Origin: Limnoperna fortunei
Lineage: Eukaryota > Mollusca > Bivalvia > Mytilida > Modiolidae
Assembly: GCA_944474755.1 (NCBI GenBank)
Contig: OX104122.1
Coordinates: 4,613,223 to 4,677,222, forward strand
DNA: 64,000 bases
Direction of reading: 5' to 3'
Position 1 is the stretch's first letter; the number at the start of each line of letters is the position of its first letter. The position numbers were made by a program, and so were the translations under genes. Below the pieces are notes generated by a model. That model had not been told where the DNA came from, did no database searches, and was given only the letters and a program-made list of their open reading frames with translations. This document shows, one piece after another, positions 24,453 through 37,383 of the stretch.

Positions 24453-25680
24453 ATTTAGACCCGGACTTGTTGGAATTACTTCGAGACCAGCCCGATAATT
24501 AGACCAGGACTTGCTGAGCTGACTACGAGACCAGACTCAGAGTTAGAACAGGACTTGTTGAGCTGACTACGACGGCAGTCTCAGAGTTAGACCAGGATTT
24601 GTTGAGCTGACTACGAGACCATTCCCAAAGTTAGACCAGGACTTGTTGAGCTGACTACGATACCAGTCGTAGAGTTAGACCAGGATCTGTTGAGCCTACT
24701 ACGAGACCAGACTCAGACTTGGACTTGTTGAGCTGATTACGAGATCAGACTCAGAGTTGGACCAGGACTTGTTGAGCTGACTACGAGATCCTACTCACAG
24801 TAAGACCAGGACCTGATGAGCGGACTACGAGGTCAGTCTCAGAGTTAGACCAGGACTTGTTGATCTAACTCCTAGACCAGACTCAGTGTTAGACCAGGAC
24901 TTGTTGAGCTGACTACGAGTCAAGTCTTAGAGTTAGACCAGGACTTGTTGATCTAACTCTTAGACCAGACTCAGTGTTAGACCAGGACTTGTTGAGCTGA
25001 CTCCGAGACCAGTCGCAGAGTTAGACCAGGACTTGTTGAGCTGACTACGATACCAGTCTTAGAGTTAGACCAGGACATGTTGAGCGGACTACGAGACTAG
25101 TCTCAGAGTTAGACCAGGATTTGTTGCGCTGACTACGAGACCAGTCTAAGAGTTAGACCAGGACTTGCTGAGATGACTTCGACACTAGTCTCAAATTTAG
25201 AACAGGACTTGTTGATCTGACCACAAGACCAGTCTCAGAATTAGACCAGGACTTGTTGAGCTGACTACGAGACCAGTCTCAGAGCTAGACCAGGACTTGC
25301 TTAGCTGACAACGACACCAGTCTGAAATTTAGAACAGGACTTGTTGAGCTGACTACAAGACTGGTCGTACAGTTAGACGAGGACTTGTTGATTTAACTTC
25401 TAGACCAGATTCAGTGTTATACCAGGACTTGTTGAACTGACTACGAGACAAATCTCAGAGTTAGAACATGATTTGCTGAGCTGACTACGAGACAAGTCTC
25501 AGAGTTAGACCAGGACTTGTTGCCCTGACTACGAGACCAGTCTCAGAGTTAGACCAGGACTTGTTGAGCTGACTACAAGACCAGACTTAAAGTTAAATCA
25601 GGACTTTTTGAGCTGACTACGAGACCAGAATCATAAGAGGACTTGCTGAGCTGACTAAGAGACCTGACTCAGAGTTAGTT
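24453..25680. repeat. 44-bp array, compound repeat copy 1
   Basis: About 28 monomers with GAGTTAGACCAGGACTTGTT and GAGCTGACTACGAGACCAG. Monomers are moderately diverged and their order is reproduced in copy 2. Confidence 0.95.
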
Positions 25681-26345
25681 TTGTTCGATGTGTAACTAAT
25701 TGCTTTAATTTGTCAATCGTGTCACTAAATAAAATAGATTTTTGTTTAAGCAAATTTGTAAAAATTTCTATATGTAAAAACGATTACAAAATATCGGAAA
25801 CAAAAATTGGTAAATTTATAGACTGTAATATCAAACTGTACAATACAATAGGAAACTATATCGCATTGTTCGTTTATTGAGACTTAAGAAGACGTAACGA
25901 TCCAGTAATGCTTTCTTTGTTTTAATAAAGTTCAAACTATTATGGTGTTTTGAATTACTTAATTCAGACGCAAGTAGGCATGAAGTTCTGTTTCAGTAAA
26001 CAACAAAAGAATTTAAATAGAGAAAGCAGTAGAAAATTAGTGGTTAAAATACTCGGATACTCGGCCTTTGTATTTGCCTCTAAAATAATAATTGCTGAAC
26101 AATTTAATCTTGATTGATATATACAACCGACTATAAAATTAAAATGTTAAAAATATATATTGAATAAGAACAACACAGTTTGTTTTTATCCCAAACACAA
26201 ATGTCGTTTTTTCATTAAATATATATAAGAATTGTCAACTAGCGAAAAGTGGAGCTGGCTGTCAAAAAAACGGATTAGTGGAGGGGAAAGGGGGGGGGGT
26301 TTGGTGGGTTAATTATCTACAGCTTACGTGTCTTGACTATTGGTA
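25681..26345. repeat. Spacer of compound repeat, copy 1
   Basis: AT-rich spacer running from TTGTTCGATGTGTAACTAAT to GGTACCAGACC. It is almost identical to 27615-28281 and more diverged from 29421-30075. No coding frame. Its right end contains one monomer of the array at 30015. Confidence 0.9.
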
Positions 26346-27614
26346 CCAGACCAGGACTTGCTGAGTTGAATTCGAGACCAGTCTTTGAGATAGACCAAGA
26401 CTTGTGGAGCTGACCACGACACCAGTCTTAGATTAAGACCAGGACTTGTTGAGCTGACTACAAGACAAGTCTCAGGGTTAGATCAGAACTTGTTGAGCTG
26501 ATTAAGACACCCGTTTCAGAGTCGGACCGGGACTTGTTGAACTGACTACGAGACCAGACTCAGTGTTAGACCAGGACTTGTTAAGCTGACTACGATACCA
26601 GTCTTAGAGTTAGACCAGGACATGTTGAGCGGACTACGAGACTAGTCTCAGAGTTAGACCAGGATTTGTTGCGCTGACTACGAGACCAGTCTAGACCAGG
26701 ACTTGCTGAGATGACTTCGACACTAGTCTCAAATTTAGAACAGGACTTGTTGATCTGACCACAAGACCAGTCTCAAAATTAGACCAGGACTTGTTGATCT
26801 AACTCCTAGACCAGACTCAGTGTTAGACCAGGACTTGTTGAGCTGACTACGAGTCAAGTCTTAGAGTTAGACCAGGACTTGTTGATCTAACTCTTAGACC
26901 AGACTCAGTGTTAGACCAGGACTTGTTGAGCTGACTCCGAGACCAGTCGCAGAGTTAGACCAGGACTTGTTGAGCTGACTACGATACCAGTCTTAGAGTT
27001 AGACCAGGACATGTTGAGCGGACTACGAGACTAGTCTCAGAGTTAGACCAGGATTTGTTGCGCTGACTACGAGACCAGTCTAAGAGTTAGACCAGGACTT
27101 GCTGAGATGACTTCGACACTAGTCTCAAATTTAGAACAGGGCTTGTTGATCTGACCACAAGACCAGTCTCAGAATTAGACCAGGACTTGTTGAGCTGACT
27201 ACGAGACCAGTCTCAGAGCTAGACCAGGACTTGCTTAGCTGACAACGACACCAGTCTGAAATTTAGAACAGGACTTGTTGAGCTGACTACAAGACTGGTC
27301 GTACAGTTAGACGAGGACTTGTTGATTTAACTTCTAGACCAGATTCAGTGTTATACCAGGACTTGTTGAACTGACTACGAGACAAATCTCAGAGTTAGAA
27401 CATGATTTGCTGAGCTGACTACGAGACAAGTCTCAGAGTTATACCAGGACTTGTTGCCCTGACTACGAGACCAGTCTCAGAGTTAGACCAGGACTTGTTG
27501 AGCTGACTACAAGACCAGACTTAAAGTTAAATCAGGACTTTTTGAGCTGACTACGAGACCAGAATCATAAGAGGACTTGCTGAGCTGACTAAGAGACCTG
27601 ACTCAGAGTTAGTT
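26346..27614. repeat. 44-bp array, compound repeat copy 2
   Basis: The same array, with monomer variants in the same order as copy 1. The compound period from copy 1 to copy 2 is 1934 bp, measured at the spacer start. Confidence 0.95.
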
Positions 27615-28281
27615 TTGTTCGATGTGTAACTAATTGCTTTAATTTGTCAATCGTGTCACTAAATAAAATAGATTTTTGTTTAAGCAAATTTGTAAAAATT
27701 TCTATATGTAAAAACGATTACAAAATATCGGAAACAAAAATTGGTAAATTTATAGACTGTAATATCAAACTGTACAATACAATAGGAAACTATATCGCAT
27801 TGTTCGTTTATTGAGACTTAAGAAGACGTAACGATCCAGTAATGCTTTCTTTGTTTTAATAAAGTTCAAACTATGATGGTGTTTTGAATTACTTAATTCA
27901 GACGCAAGTAGGCATGAAGTTCTGTTTCAGTAAACAACAAAAGAATTTAAATAGAGAAAGCAGTAGAAAATTAGTGGTTAAAATACTCGGATACTCGGCC
28001 TTTGTATTTGCCTCTAAAATAATAATTGCTGAACAATTTAATCTTGATTGATATAAACAACCGACTATAAAATTAAAATGTTAAAAATATATATTGAATA
28101 AGAACAACACAGTTTGTTTTTATCCCAAACACAAATGTCGTTTTTTCATTAAATATATATAAGAATTGTCAACTAGCGAAAAGTGGAGCTGGCTGTCAAA
28201 AAACGGATTAGTGGAGGGGAAAGGGGGGGGGGGTTGGTGGGTTAATTATCTACAGCTTACGTGTCTTGACTATTGGTACCA
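27615..28281. repeat. Spacer of compound repeat, copy 2
   Basis: Near-identical to 25681-26345, with only scattered single-base and G-run-length differences. Confidence 0.9.
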
Positions 28282-29420
28282 GACCAGGACTTGCTGAGTT
28301 GAATTCGAGACCAGTCTTTGAGATAGACCAAGACTTGTGGAGCTGACCACGACACCAGTCTTAGATTAAGACCAGGACTTGTTGAGCTGACTACAAGACA
28401 AGTCTCAGGGTTAGATCAGAACTTGTTGAGCTGATTAAGACACCCGTTTCAGAGTCGGACCGGGACTTGTTGAACTGACTACGAGACCAGACTCAGTGTT
28501 AGACCAGGACTTGTTAAGCTGACTACGATACCAGTCTTAGAGTTAGACCAGGACATGTTGAGCGGACTACGAGACTAGTCTCAGAGTTAGACCAGGATTT
28601 GTTGCGCTGACTACGAGACCAGTCTAGACCAGGACTTGCTGAGATGACTTCGACACTAGTCTCAAATTTAGAACAGGACTTGTTGATCTGACCACAAGAC
28701 CAGTCTCAAAATTAGACCAGGACTTGTTGAGCTGACTACGAGACCAGTCTCAGAGCTAGACCAGGACTTGCTTAGCTGACAACGACACCAGTCTCAAATT
28801 TAGAACAGGACTTGTTGAGCTGACTACAAGACTGGTCGTACAGTTAGACGAGGACTTGTTGATTTAACTTCTAGGCCAGATTCAGTGTTATACCAGGACT
28901 TGTTGAACTGACTACGAGACAAATCTCAGAGTTAGAACATGATTTGCTGAGCTGACTACGAGACAAGTCTCAGAGTTAGACCAGGACTTGTTGCCCTGAC
29001 TACGAGACCAGTCTCAGAGTTAGACCAGGGATTGTTGAACTGACTACGAGACAAATCTCAGAGTTAGACCATGATTTGCTGAGCTGACTACGAGACAAGT
29101 CTCAGAGTTAGACCAGGACTTGTTGCCCTGACTACGAGACCAGTCTCAGAGTTAGACCAGGACTTGTTAAGCTGTCTACGAGACGAGTCTCAGAGTGAGT
29201 CCAGGACTAGTTGAGCTGAATACGAGAAAAGACTCAGATATAGACCATGACTTGTTCAAATTACTTCGATACCAGCCTGATAATTAGACCAAGCCTTGTT
29301 GAGATGACTACGAGACCAGACTCAAAGTTAAATCAGGGCTTTTTGAGATGACTACGAGACCAGAATCAGCCCAGGACTTGTTGAGCTGACTACTGATCGT
29401 AAAATCAGAGTCAGATTTAG
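28282..29420. repeat. 44-bp array, compound repeat copy 3
   Basis: Starts like copy 2, then lacks one block and carries a local duplication of another around 28960-29165. Its right end is more diverged. Confidence 0.93.
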
Positions 29421-30075
29421 TTAAGTTCGAGGTGTAACTAATTGCTTCAATTTGTCAATCGTGTCACTAAGTAAAATAGATTTTTGTTTGAGCAAATTTG
29501 ATAAAATTTCTATATGTAAAGACGATTATAAAATATCCGAAACAAAACTGGTAAATGTATAGACTGTAATATCAAACTGTACAATACAAAAAGGAAACTA
29601 TAGCGGATTGGTCGTTTATTGAGACATAAGAATGCGTAACGATCCAATAATGCTTTCTTTGTTTTAATTAAGTTCAAACTATTGTGGTGTTTTGAATTAC
29701 TTAATTCAGACGCAAGTAGGCACGAAGTTCTGTTTCAGTAAACAACACAAGAATTTAAATAGAGAAAGCAGTAGAAAATTGTTGGTTAAAATACTCGGAT
29801 ACTCGGCCTTTGTATTTGCCTCTAAAATAATAATTGCTGAACAATTTATTCTTGATTGATATATACAACCGACTATAAAATTAAAATGTTAAAACTATAT
29901 ATTGAATGGGAACAACACAGTTTGTTTTTATCCCAAACACAAATGTCATTTTTTCACCAAATATAGAAGTATTGTCCCCTAGCGAAAAGTGGAGCTGGTT
30001 GTTTTGAAAAAAAAAACGGATTAGTGGAGGGGGAGGGGGAGTTATCTACAGCTTAAGTGTCCTGATTATTGGTAC
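29421..30075. repeat. Spacer of compound repeat, copy 3 (diverged)
   Basis: Recognisable throughout but with many substitutions and small indels, so it is older than the copy 1/copy 2 split or evolves outside their homogenisation. Confidence 0.88.
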
Positions 30076-30815
30076 CAGAACGGCCGGGGAGAGGGACTTA
30101 GGTAGATTAATTATCAACAGCTTACGTGTCTTGATTATTGGTACCTGAACGGAGGGGGAGGGGGAGTAAGGTGCATTGATCATATTCACAGCTAATGTGT
30201 CTTGATTATTGGTACCAGAACAGAAAGAGAGGGGAGTTAATTAGATTAATTATCTACTTCTCATGTGTCTTGATTATTGGTACCAGAACGGAGGGGGAGG
30301 GAGGTTTAGGTGGATTAATTATCTACCGCTCATGAGTCTTGATTATTGGTACCAGAACGGAGGGGGAGGGAACGTTAGGTGGATTAATTATCTACATCTC
30401 ATGTGTCTTGATTAATGGTACCAGAACGGTGGGGGTGGGGGTTAGGTGAATTAATTATCTACAGCTCATGTGTCTTGATTATTGGCACCGAAACTAAGGG
30501 GGGAGTGAGGTGGATTAATTATCTACAGCTCACGTGTCTTGATTATTGGTACCAGAACGGAGGAGGGAGTTAGATAGATTAATTATCTACAGCTCATGTG
30601 TCTTGATTGTTGGCACCAGAACGGAGAGGGAGGGTGAGTTGTAGATTAGTAAAGCTCACTTGTCTTGATTATTGGTGCTCGAACGGAGGAGAGGGGGAGT
30701 TAGATTTATTAGTTATCTACAACTCACGTGTCTTGCTTATTGGTACCAGAACAGAGAGGGAGGGGGGTGGGGGTTAGTTTGATTAGTTATCTTCAGCTTC
30801 AGCTCATTTTTCGTG
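30015..30815. repeat. About 66-bp array, 12 copies
   Basis: Monomer of AATTATCTACAGCTCATGTG, TCTTGATTATTGGTACCAGA and a purine run ACGGAGGGGGAGGG. Length varies mostly in the purine run. One monomer is also at the end of each spacer (for example about 26300-26350). Confidence 0.93.
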
Positions 30816-30834
30816 ATTATTGACACCAATTAAA

Positions 30835-31085
30835 TTTGTCGAAAACCAATTACCCACCATTTAACGGTCTTATTGTTATCGACACTACGCGATATATATT
30901 ATATATAACCTACGTAACCAATAAAACAAATTACCCACCACTTAACGGTCTTGTTGTTATCGACACTGCGCGATATATATTATATATAACCCACGTAACC
31001 AATGAAACATAACAGATAAATTTAACATTAGACACACATCGCACCTGGACAACAGGACGTTCGTGTTGCTGCAGCTAGGATAAAA
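30835..31085 (+). promoter_or_regulatory. Promoter/first-exon-like segment, copy 2
   Basis: Related to 23815-24012. Here the upstream part (TTAACGGTCTTATTGTTATC to ACCAATAAAAC) is doubled with a period of about 83 bp. It then runs through ACCCACGTAACCAATGAAAC, ATTAGACACACATCG and GCTAGGATAAAATG to GTAAGTACAAG, a strong donor. No downstream exon was recognised. Confidence 0.3.
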
Positions 31086-31499
31086 TGTAAGTACAAGAAA
31101 ATAATTAATAATAACATCAGTGCTGAAAGAGAAATTCGGGAAAGGTAGTCCATAATTTTGGACAGGGTGACATTTCTGGTACGAATGGACAAAACTTGTA
31201 AAAAAATCATAATTAAAAAAAATAATTCTACAGACGAAGGCTGTGCTCCAATCTTCCAGAATAAAAATGGTACCTGGAATTAACCCATGTTGTTTTTAAC
31301 TTAATATTGATGCATGCATTACCATCTGTGTTGTTATTTAATGTTCGAGTTCTTCATCGCTCGTCTTATATGGAAGACATTACTGCTGAACGGCTTTACA
31401 TGGTACGTCGCCTTCCTACCTCAAAAAATCATCATATAGCATTACAAATGCTGATGGAACTCATTCGAACAAGTACACCAAATAGTTGGTCTACAGTTA
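31086..31499. other. No gene recognised
   Basis: A 69-codon plus-strand frame (31307-31516) runs into the next array and has no recognisable domain. Confidence 0.35.
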
Positions 31500-31920
31500 T
31501 CGACGGTTTAGACTAGTTGGTTTATATCGACGGCTAACACTGGTTGGTCTATAGTAATAGACGGCGTACATTATAGTTGGTCTACAGTTATCGACGGTTT
31601 AGACTGGTTGGTCTATAATAATCGACGGCTAACACTGGTTGGTCTATAGTAATAGACGGCCAACACTGGTTGGTTTATAATAATCGACGGCGTACTCTGG
31701 TTGGTCTATAATAATAGACGGCTAACTGGTTGGTCTACACTGGTTGGTCTATAGTAATAGACGGCTAACACTGGTTGGTCTATAGTAATAGACGGCTAAC
31801 ACTGGTTGGTCTATAGTAATAGACGGCTAACACTGGTTGGTCTATAGTAATAGACGGCTAACACTGGTTGGTCTGTAGTAATAGACGGCGTACATTATAG
31901 TTGGTCTACAGTTATTTACG
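31500..31920. repeat. 31-bp array, about 13 copies
   Basis: Monomer CTAACACTGGTTGGTCTATA plus GTAATAGACGG, with variants carrying GGCGTACATTATAG. Confidence 0.95.
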
Positions 31921-32476
31921 GTTTACACTTCACAAAAGTCAAGCACGAAGTTAAAATTATCAACTTATTTGTCACAAAGACTAACTGTATCTTGTATAAA
32001 GTTTTTATTTCATACTTTATTTTCTCATACAAGTGCTGTATTATGTTTAAATAAACTAAAAACCCAAGTTTGATTATTTTTATACGTGTACTTATAATTG
32101 TTTTCTGCAAATTTCACACACAATAAGTTTCAACTTATATCTAAAATTTTGTCATGAATTCAATGCTAGTGGATTTATTATAGACAAATGCTTTACGTGT
32201 ATTAAACATAATAAGTATAATAATTTTGTTGCTAAACGTGTAGCCAACCGTGCAAAAATATGAGCATTATTCAACATGTTCAATAGACACCAAGGCGATC
32301 GAAACACTCCGTTTACAAAATCCTTGAAGACTTGATCAGAGTGGAACGTACTTGTCTATATATGTAAGTGTGTGTTGCTTGTTTTCAGAATATTGTATTT
32401 ACCAGATCGTTGGTTACGGCAGTGTTCAATATATTTTCCTTTGTATTATCTTTTAATTTTAAAGAGTGAAATTTTT
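31921..32476. other. AT-rich DNA without recognised gene
   Basis: No supported feature. Confidence 0.4.
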
Positions 32477-32829
32477 AGACAACTGTACATTTATATTTAG
32501 TCTCCCCGTCACTAATACAGTAGACAACTGTACATTTATATTTAGTCTCCCCGTCACTAATACAGTAGACAACTGTACTTTATATTTAGGCTCCCCGTCA
32601 CTAATACAGTAGACAACTGTACTTTATATTTAGGCTCCCCGTCACTTATACAGTAGACAACTGTACTTTTTATTAAGCCTCCCCGTCACTAATACAGTAG
32701 ACAATTGTACTTTATATTTAGGCTCCCCGTCACTAATACAGTAGACAACTGTACTTTATATTTAGGCTCCCCGTCACTAATACAGTAGACAACTGTACTT
32801 TATATTTGGGCTCCCCGTCACTAATACAG
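32477..32829. repeat. 44-bp array, 8 copies
   Basis: Monomer AGACAACTGTACTTTATATT plus TAGGCTCCCCGTCACTAATA and CAGT. Copies are very similar, so the array is young or homogenised. Confidence 0.97.
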
Positions 32830-33606
32830 TAAAAATAAAACCATTGTAATCATATGACATGGACACTGATTCTGTAAAATTTGTCTTATAACCAATTTTC
32901 AATTAAAACATGGAAAAATAACATTGAAAATATGATTATTTTTGGTTTTCGTCTGAACGGCGGCCGTTGTCAATGGACACTTTGTGACACGGAGTTTAAA
33001 TACAGGTATAGTCAAACTGCCTACTTTTAAATGTCGTCAAGTATTTCTATATAAGTCTAAGGGCGGCCTAATTTCGTCATGTGATAACTAAGGGACATTG
33101 TTAATTATAATATTTCTTACGTAATCAATTCAGTCAGGGACATAATATACTTCTGTTAATGTCATCAATTCAGCAAAAGAGAAATTCGAATGTAAAACTG
33201 GTACATACATGTACGCTGTTCTTGACGCTCGCGGCGAACGTTAATCAAGCACGAAATTCAAATTCGCTATTATGTATTTAGTTTTATACGGCTCAGTTTT
33301 TACACCTACTGTTTGCCGCTCAGTTGTCACACATATTAACTGTTTACCTCTCAGGTGTAACACAGACTAACTGTATACCGTTCAGTTGTCACACAGCAAT
33401 TGGTTTTGGTGATAAATCAAAACTGTTGACCAATCCTTGTTATGACTGGAGTCGAGCACACCCTGTTCGCATTGAGACTCACAGGTGTGCAATCAAAAGC
33501 AGGCGAGTTATTACTTTACCACATCGCCATAGAGACACCACAATGAGTATCTGCATGGCATCATGATAAACAAATTTGCTATAAAATAGACAAGAATACG
33601 ACTGAG
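32830..33606. other. No gene recognised
   Basis: A weak 40-bp repeat with CTCAGTTGTCACACA around 33315-33400; nothing else is supported. Confidence 0.4.
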
Positions 33607-33688
33607 ACAACCCGGATCGTGACAACTCGGACCGTAATAGGACAAGTCGGACTGTATTATGCCGAGCGGTTGTCACGATCCGAGTTGT
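33607..33688. other. Long stem-loop 1
   Basis: Arms 33607-33626 (ACAACCCGGATCGTGACAAC) and 33669-33688 pair with one mismatch over 20 bp, with a 42-base loop that holds further GGACCG and GTCGGAC motifs. Confidence 0.9.
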
Positions 33689-33715
33689 CTGGTTGCCATA
33701 GACAATAGTACGAGA

Positions 33716-33779
33716 ATCTTCTGCCGTCCAATGCCTTTTTCGCGTGGTCAAACTAAAAAAACCGTTGGACGGCAGAGGA
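33716..33779. other. Stem-loop 2
   Basis: Arms 33716-33731 and 33764-33779 (TTGGACGGCAGAGGAT) pair with one mismatch over 16 bp, with a 32-base loop. Confidence 0.88.
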
Positions 33780-34676
33780 TTATCGGACTACATAGATAAG
33801 TGTTTATTGCATAATTTTTAATAAATCATTATCTTGTATATTTCCCTGTACAATCGTTCTCTAGTAATTATGAAATTATGCTGAAAATTTGTTTACTTAG
33901 AGATCAACGTGAATATACCAATATGTGATTGTCTCATTTTAAAGAAATTATCCATCTCTGGCTGTATTGTTTTTAAAATTTTGTTAAAATTTGTGTGTTC
34001 GAGAATTCAGTTGTTTTTACTACATAATTAATTTGTTTCTTAACACGATGAATTTAGGAAATAAATACACTTTCAAATCCGTGATAATAATCGCAAGCTA
34101 ATTGCGACAAGGTCGGGACCAGCAGTATTGGTTTTAAGAGCATTTCCAAGAATGCGCACGGGTACCTGCACATTGAAAAAGGACGACTTCAAGGTAACGA
34201 GCTTAAAGAAATGTTTTAATGAACACAATTTATGGTTTTAATGTTAACTCCACGTAACTGACAAGTCTCAATATTTCTAGTACACTACCACAGCTATATT
34301 AAATGTCATCGAGTTCTGCTACTGATATCGGTCATAATCTGCCATGCCATGTGCTCACTGCGGAACCGTGGCTCTTTATTCCTTGGCTTATTATTTGTTT
34401 AGTGGTGAACAAAGGACCAAAAGAGCTATACGGTTCAACAGTTACATCGCTATTGACGTCCTGTGTGTGTGTTTGAAAAGGGGGGGGGGGGGGGTTGGGG
34501 TTGGGGTAGGTAATGATCGGCAGTTATCGTGTCTTTTCGTCGAGCATCGTCGAAAGCTCAAAGAAAAATGTCCCGAAACAAGTTATAATTTCAATTGAAT
34601 CATTTTGACATTAGATTTGTTTTTAAAGATTTGCATAATTTACATGTATTAGATCTATACTAAAAGTTACACCCCC
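33780..34676. other. No gene recognised
   Basis: Only a G-run of about 14 at 34480-34493 stands out. Confidence 0.4.
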
Positions 34677-34905
34677 ATCATAGGGTGGACAGGGTAGTGG
34701 GATACAGGGAGAGAAGGGGAGGGAGAAAGGAGCAGAGGGAAGGGAGAAATGAGCAGTAGGGAGGGAGAAAGGAGCAGAGAGAAGGGAGAAATGGGCAGTA
34801 GGGAGGGAGAATGGAGCCAAAGGGAGGGAAAAGGAGCAGAGGGAAGGGAGAAATGAGCAGTAGGGAGGGAGAATGGAGCCGAAGGGAGGGAGAAAGGAGA
34901 AAGGT
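34677..34905. repeat. Purine-rich tandem repeat (about 20/42 bp)
   Basis: GGGAGGGAGAAAGGAGCAGA and AGGGAGAAATGAGCAGTA alternate. One strand is almost pure purine for about 220 bases, so it could adopt triplex DNA (inference). Confidence 0.93.
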
Positions 34906-36286
34906 ATTCCCTGTCAACCCCCTCCCCCATGCGCTCAGCATTTTGCTTGTTCAATATTAAATTAATGCAATATCGTCTTCACTGTTTTATTCAACGAGAG
35001 AAAATATTGTGTATTGACCATTGTAAAGATCTGATTGGTTGATATAAATAATTATTGTAGGGGTCTTTCTCAGAATGTGTGTTTAAACATGCTATCAGAT
35101 TCCGCAAGAACTACAACAGCTGATTTCAAAATGTTTAACATTATTATTTGAACAAATAAAATTTTAATTTGAATATTTGAAAGGAACAACAGCTTGGTTC
35201 ATATCATTTCTGAGTTGCAATCTGCGATCTTCAATTTTTTATTCTCCGATAATACATTTTGAGAATTCCCTTACTATCATCATAACCATTTCTATTTATA
35301 AATGAAAACAAAATTCATTGCTGCAACTGTTTCGCCGACATTGGCTTTAAAATCATGCTTAAAAACACTGTATCGGCAATTTTTTGACCAACAAAAAGAG
35401 TTTACAACCAAATTAAAGTTATTTTTTTTACTATTTCATTGACCATGTTGACTAAACCCTGTTTCAGTTACAATTCATTCTGTCTATCCTTGCATGCATT
35501 TGCACGCAGGGTCTAATATTTTTGTGTGGAATTTTTTTTTTAAATTGCGTAAAAGCGCAATATTTGGGGTTAACACGACCTCTGAATTTATTTGAAATAT
35601 GACAGTGAGGTTTTATCTGTCAGTTGAAATTTCTTGGAGCTAAATTTTTTTCAGAAGTTCGGTTTATTTGAACATGTGAAATATAATGAAAGTAACATAA
35701 ACACAAAGACTATACCTGTTTTCAATAAATTAAAACTACAGTATGTTCACTTAAGTAATCCATGTTTGAAATATCCAGGCAAAATTTTACTGGGAGCTGA
35801 CATGTTGGATTTAACGGTAATTCAAAATTACAGAATCAATTTGTATTTTATTGCGGATCGAATAGAATTTGTCATTTTTGTTACAAATGAAAAATTTGTC
35901 TCGTCAAAAACAATTCCATAATATAGATTGAAATAGTGTCGTCCATTCAATGTAATGGGAGTAAAGGGGTAAATCAAATAAAACTTCAAACAGAACTTTA
36001 AACGTACTCGATATTCTAAGGGAAGACAATTTTTAGAAAATTTAGATATTTTTCTTTTAGTTTAGCGTAGTTTGCATAGTTGTCCAAACTTTTTTCATAT
36101 CAAATTTAACGTAAACATTCCGCAAGATTTTCTTGTATAATTTGTGCACAGGAAAATGCGTTTAAAGATGAAACCTCGAATTTCAATAAGAAAATAAAAT
36201 ATCAATATCCAATAAAAATGTTGAAAATAAACATGAAATGAGAGGTTTTATTAATTGAACTTCCTTTAATGATCCTTCCCTATAAC
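34906..36286. other. AT-rich DNA without recognised gene
   Basis: A 95-codon plus-strand frame (35634-35921) has no recognisable domain and no splice or start context that favours it. Confidence 0.4.
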
Positions 36287-37170
36287 ACTTACAGGTACCA
36301 TGGACAGGACTATCAGAGGTACCAATTGACAGGACCCCTCCCTATCACAGATACCTGTGGACAGGTCCCCTTCCTTCATGTGTCCTTATCAGACATGTCA
36401 CAGGTACACATGGACAGTACCCCCTCCCAATATCAGGTACCCATGGACAGGACCCCTTACCTATCACAGGCACCCATGGACAGGACCCCTTTCCCTATCA
36501 TAGGTAACCATAGACAGGCCCCTTTACTCATCACTGGTACACATGGACAGGACCCCTTCCTTATCACAGGTACCCATGGACAGGACCCTTTCCTGTCACA
36601 GGCACACATGGACAGGACTGCTCCCTATCACAGGTAACCATGGACAGAACCCCTCCCTATCACAGATACCTGTGGACAGGTCCCCTTATCACAGGTACAC
36701 ATGGACAGTACCCCTCCCAATTACAGGAACCCATGGACAGGACCCCTAACCTATCACAGGCGCCCATGGACATGACCCCTCCCTTTTGCAGGTACCTGTG
36801 GACATGACCCTGCCTATCACAGGTACCCATGGACAGGACACCTTCCCTATCACAGGTACCCATGAACAGGACCCCTTCCCTATCACAGGTACCTGTGGAT
36901 TTTACCCCTACCTATCAGAGGTACCCATGGACAGGACCTCCCCATCACAGGTACATGTACATATGAACAGGACCCCTTCCCTATCAGTTACCCACGGACA
37001 GGACCCCTGCCTATCACAGATACCCATAGACATGACCCCCTATCACAGGTACCCGTGGACATAACCCCTCCTTATCAGAGGTAACTGTGGACATGACCCC
37101 TTTAATTTCTAGCACATGTACCTGTGGACATGACCCCTTCCTATCAGAGGTACCCATGGACAGGACCTCC
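36287..37170. repeat. 30-34 bp array with GGTACC/CCATGG cores
   Basis: About 28 irregular monomers of CACAGGTACCCATGGACAGG plus ACCCCTTCCCTAT. Frames through it on both strands are periodic by-products. Confidence 0.93.
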
Positions 37171-37383
37171 CCAGCAAGCGACAAAATCGCTGGCTATTCT
37201 TGTTTGTCGCCGTCTACTTTCAAATAAAAAATATGTGAAATCTTCATAAATTTCCATTTGAAGTACATACATGTATATGTATTTTCCCCAATACTTCCAT
37301 GCATTCTCCATAAATTATAAAATCGAGATGATTGTTCATACTGCTGATTTTCCAGTATCTAAATATAGACAATTTTGTTTTTT

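Noticed and set aside
24453..29420. Possible CRISPR-like array
   Set aside because: Repeats are contiguous and diverged with no unique spacers of constant length, and the genome is eukaryotic.
35634..35921. 95-codon plus-strand frame
   Set aside because: AT-rich region, no recognised domain, no splice or start evidence; treated as chance.
36269..37064. Frames of 67-122 codons on both strands
   Set aside because: They arise from the 30-34 bp array and show only its periodic translation.
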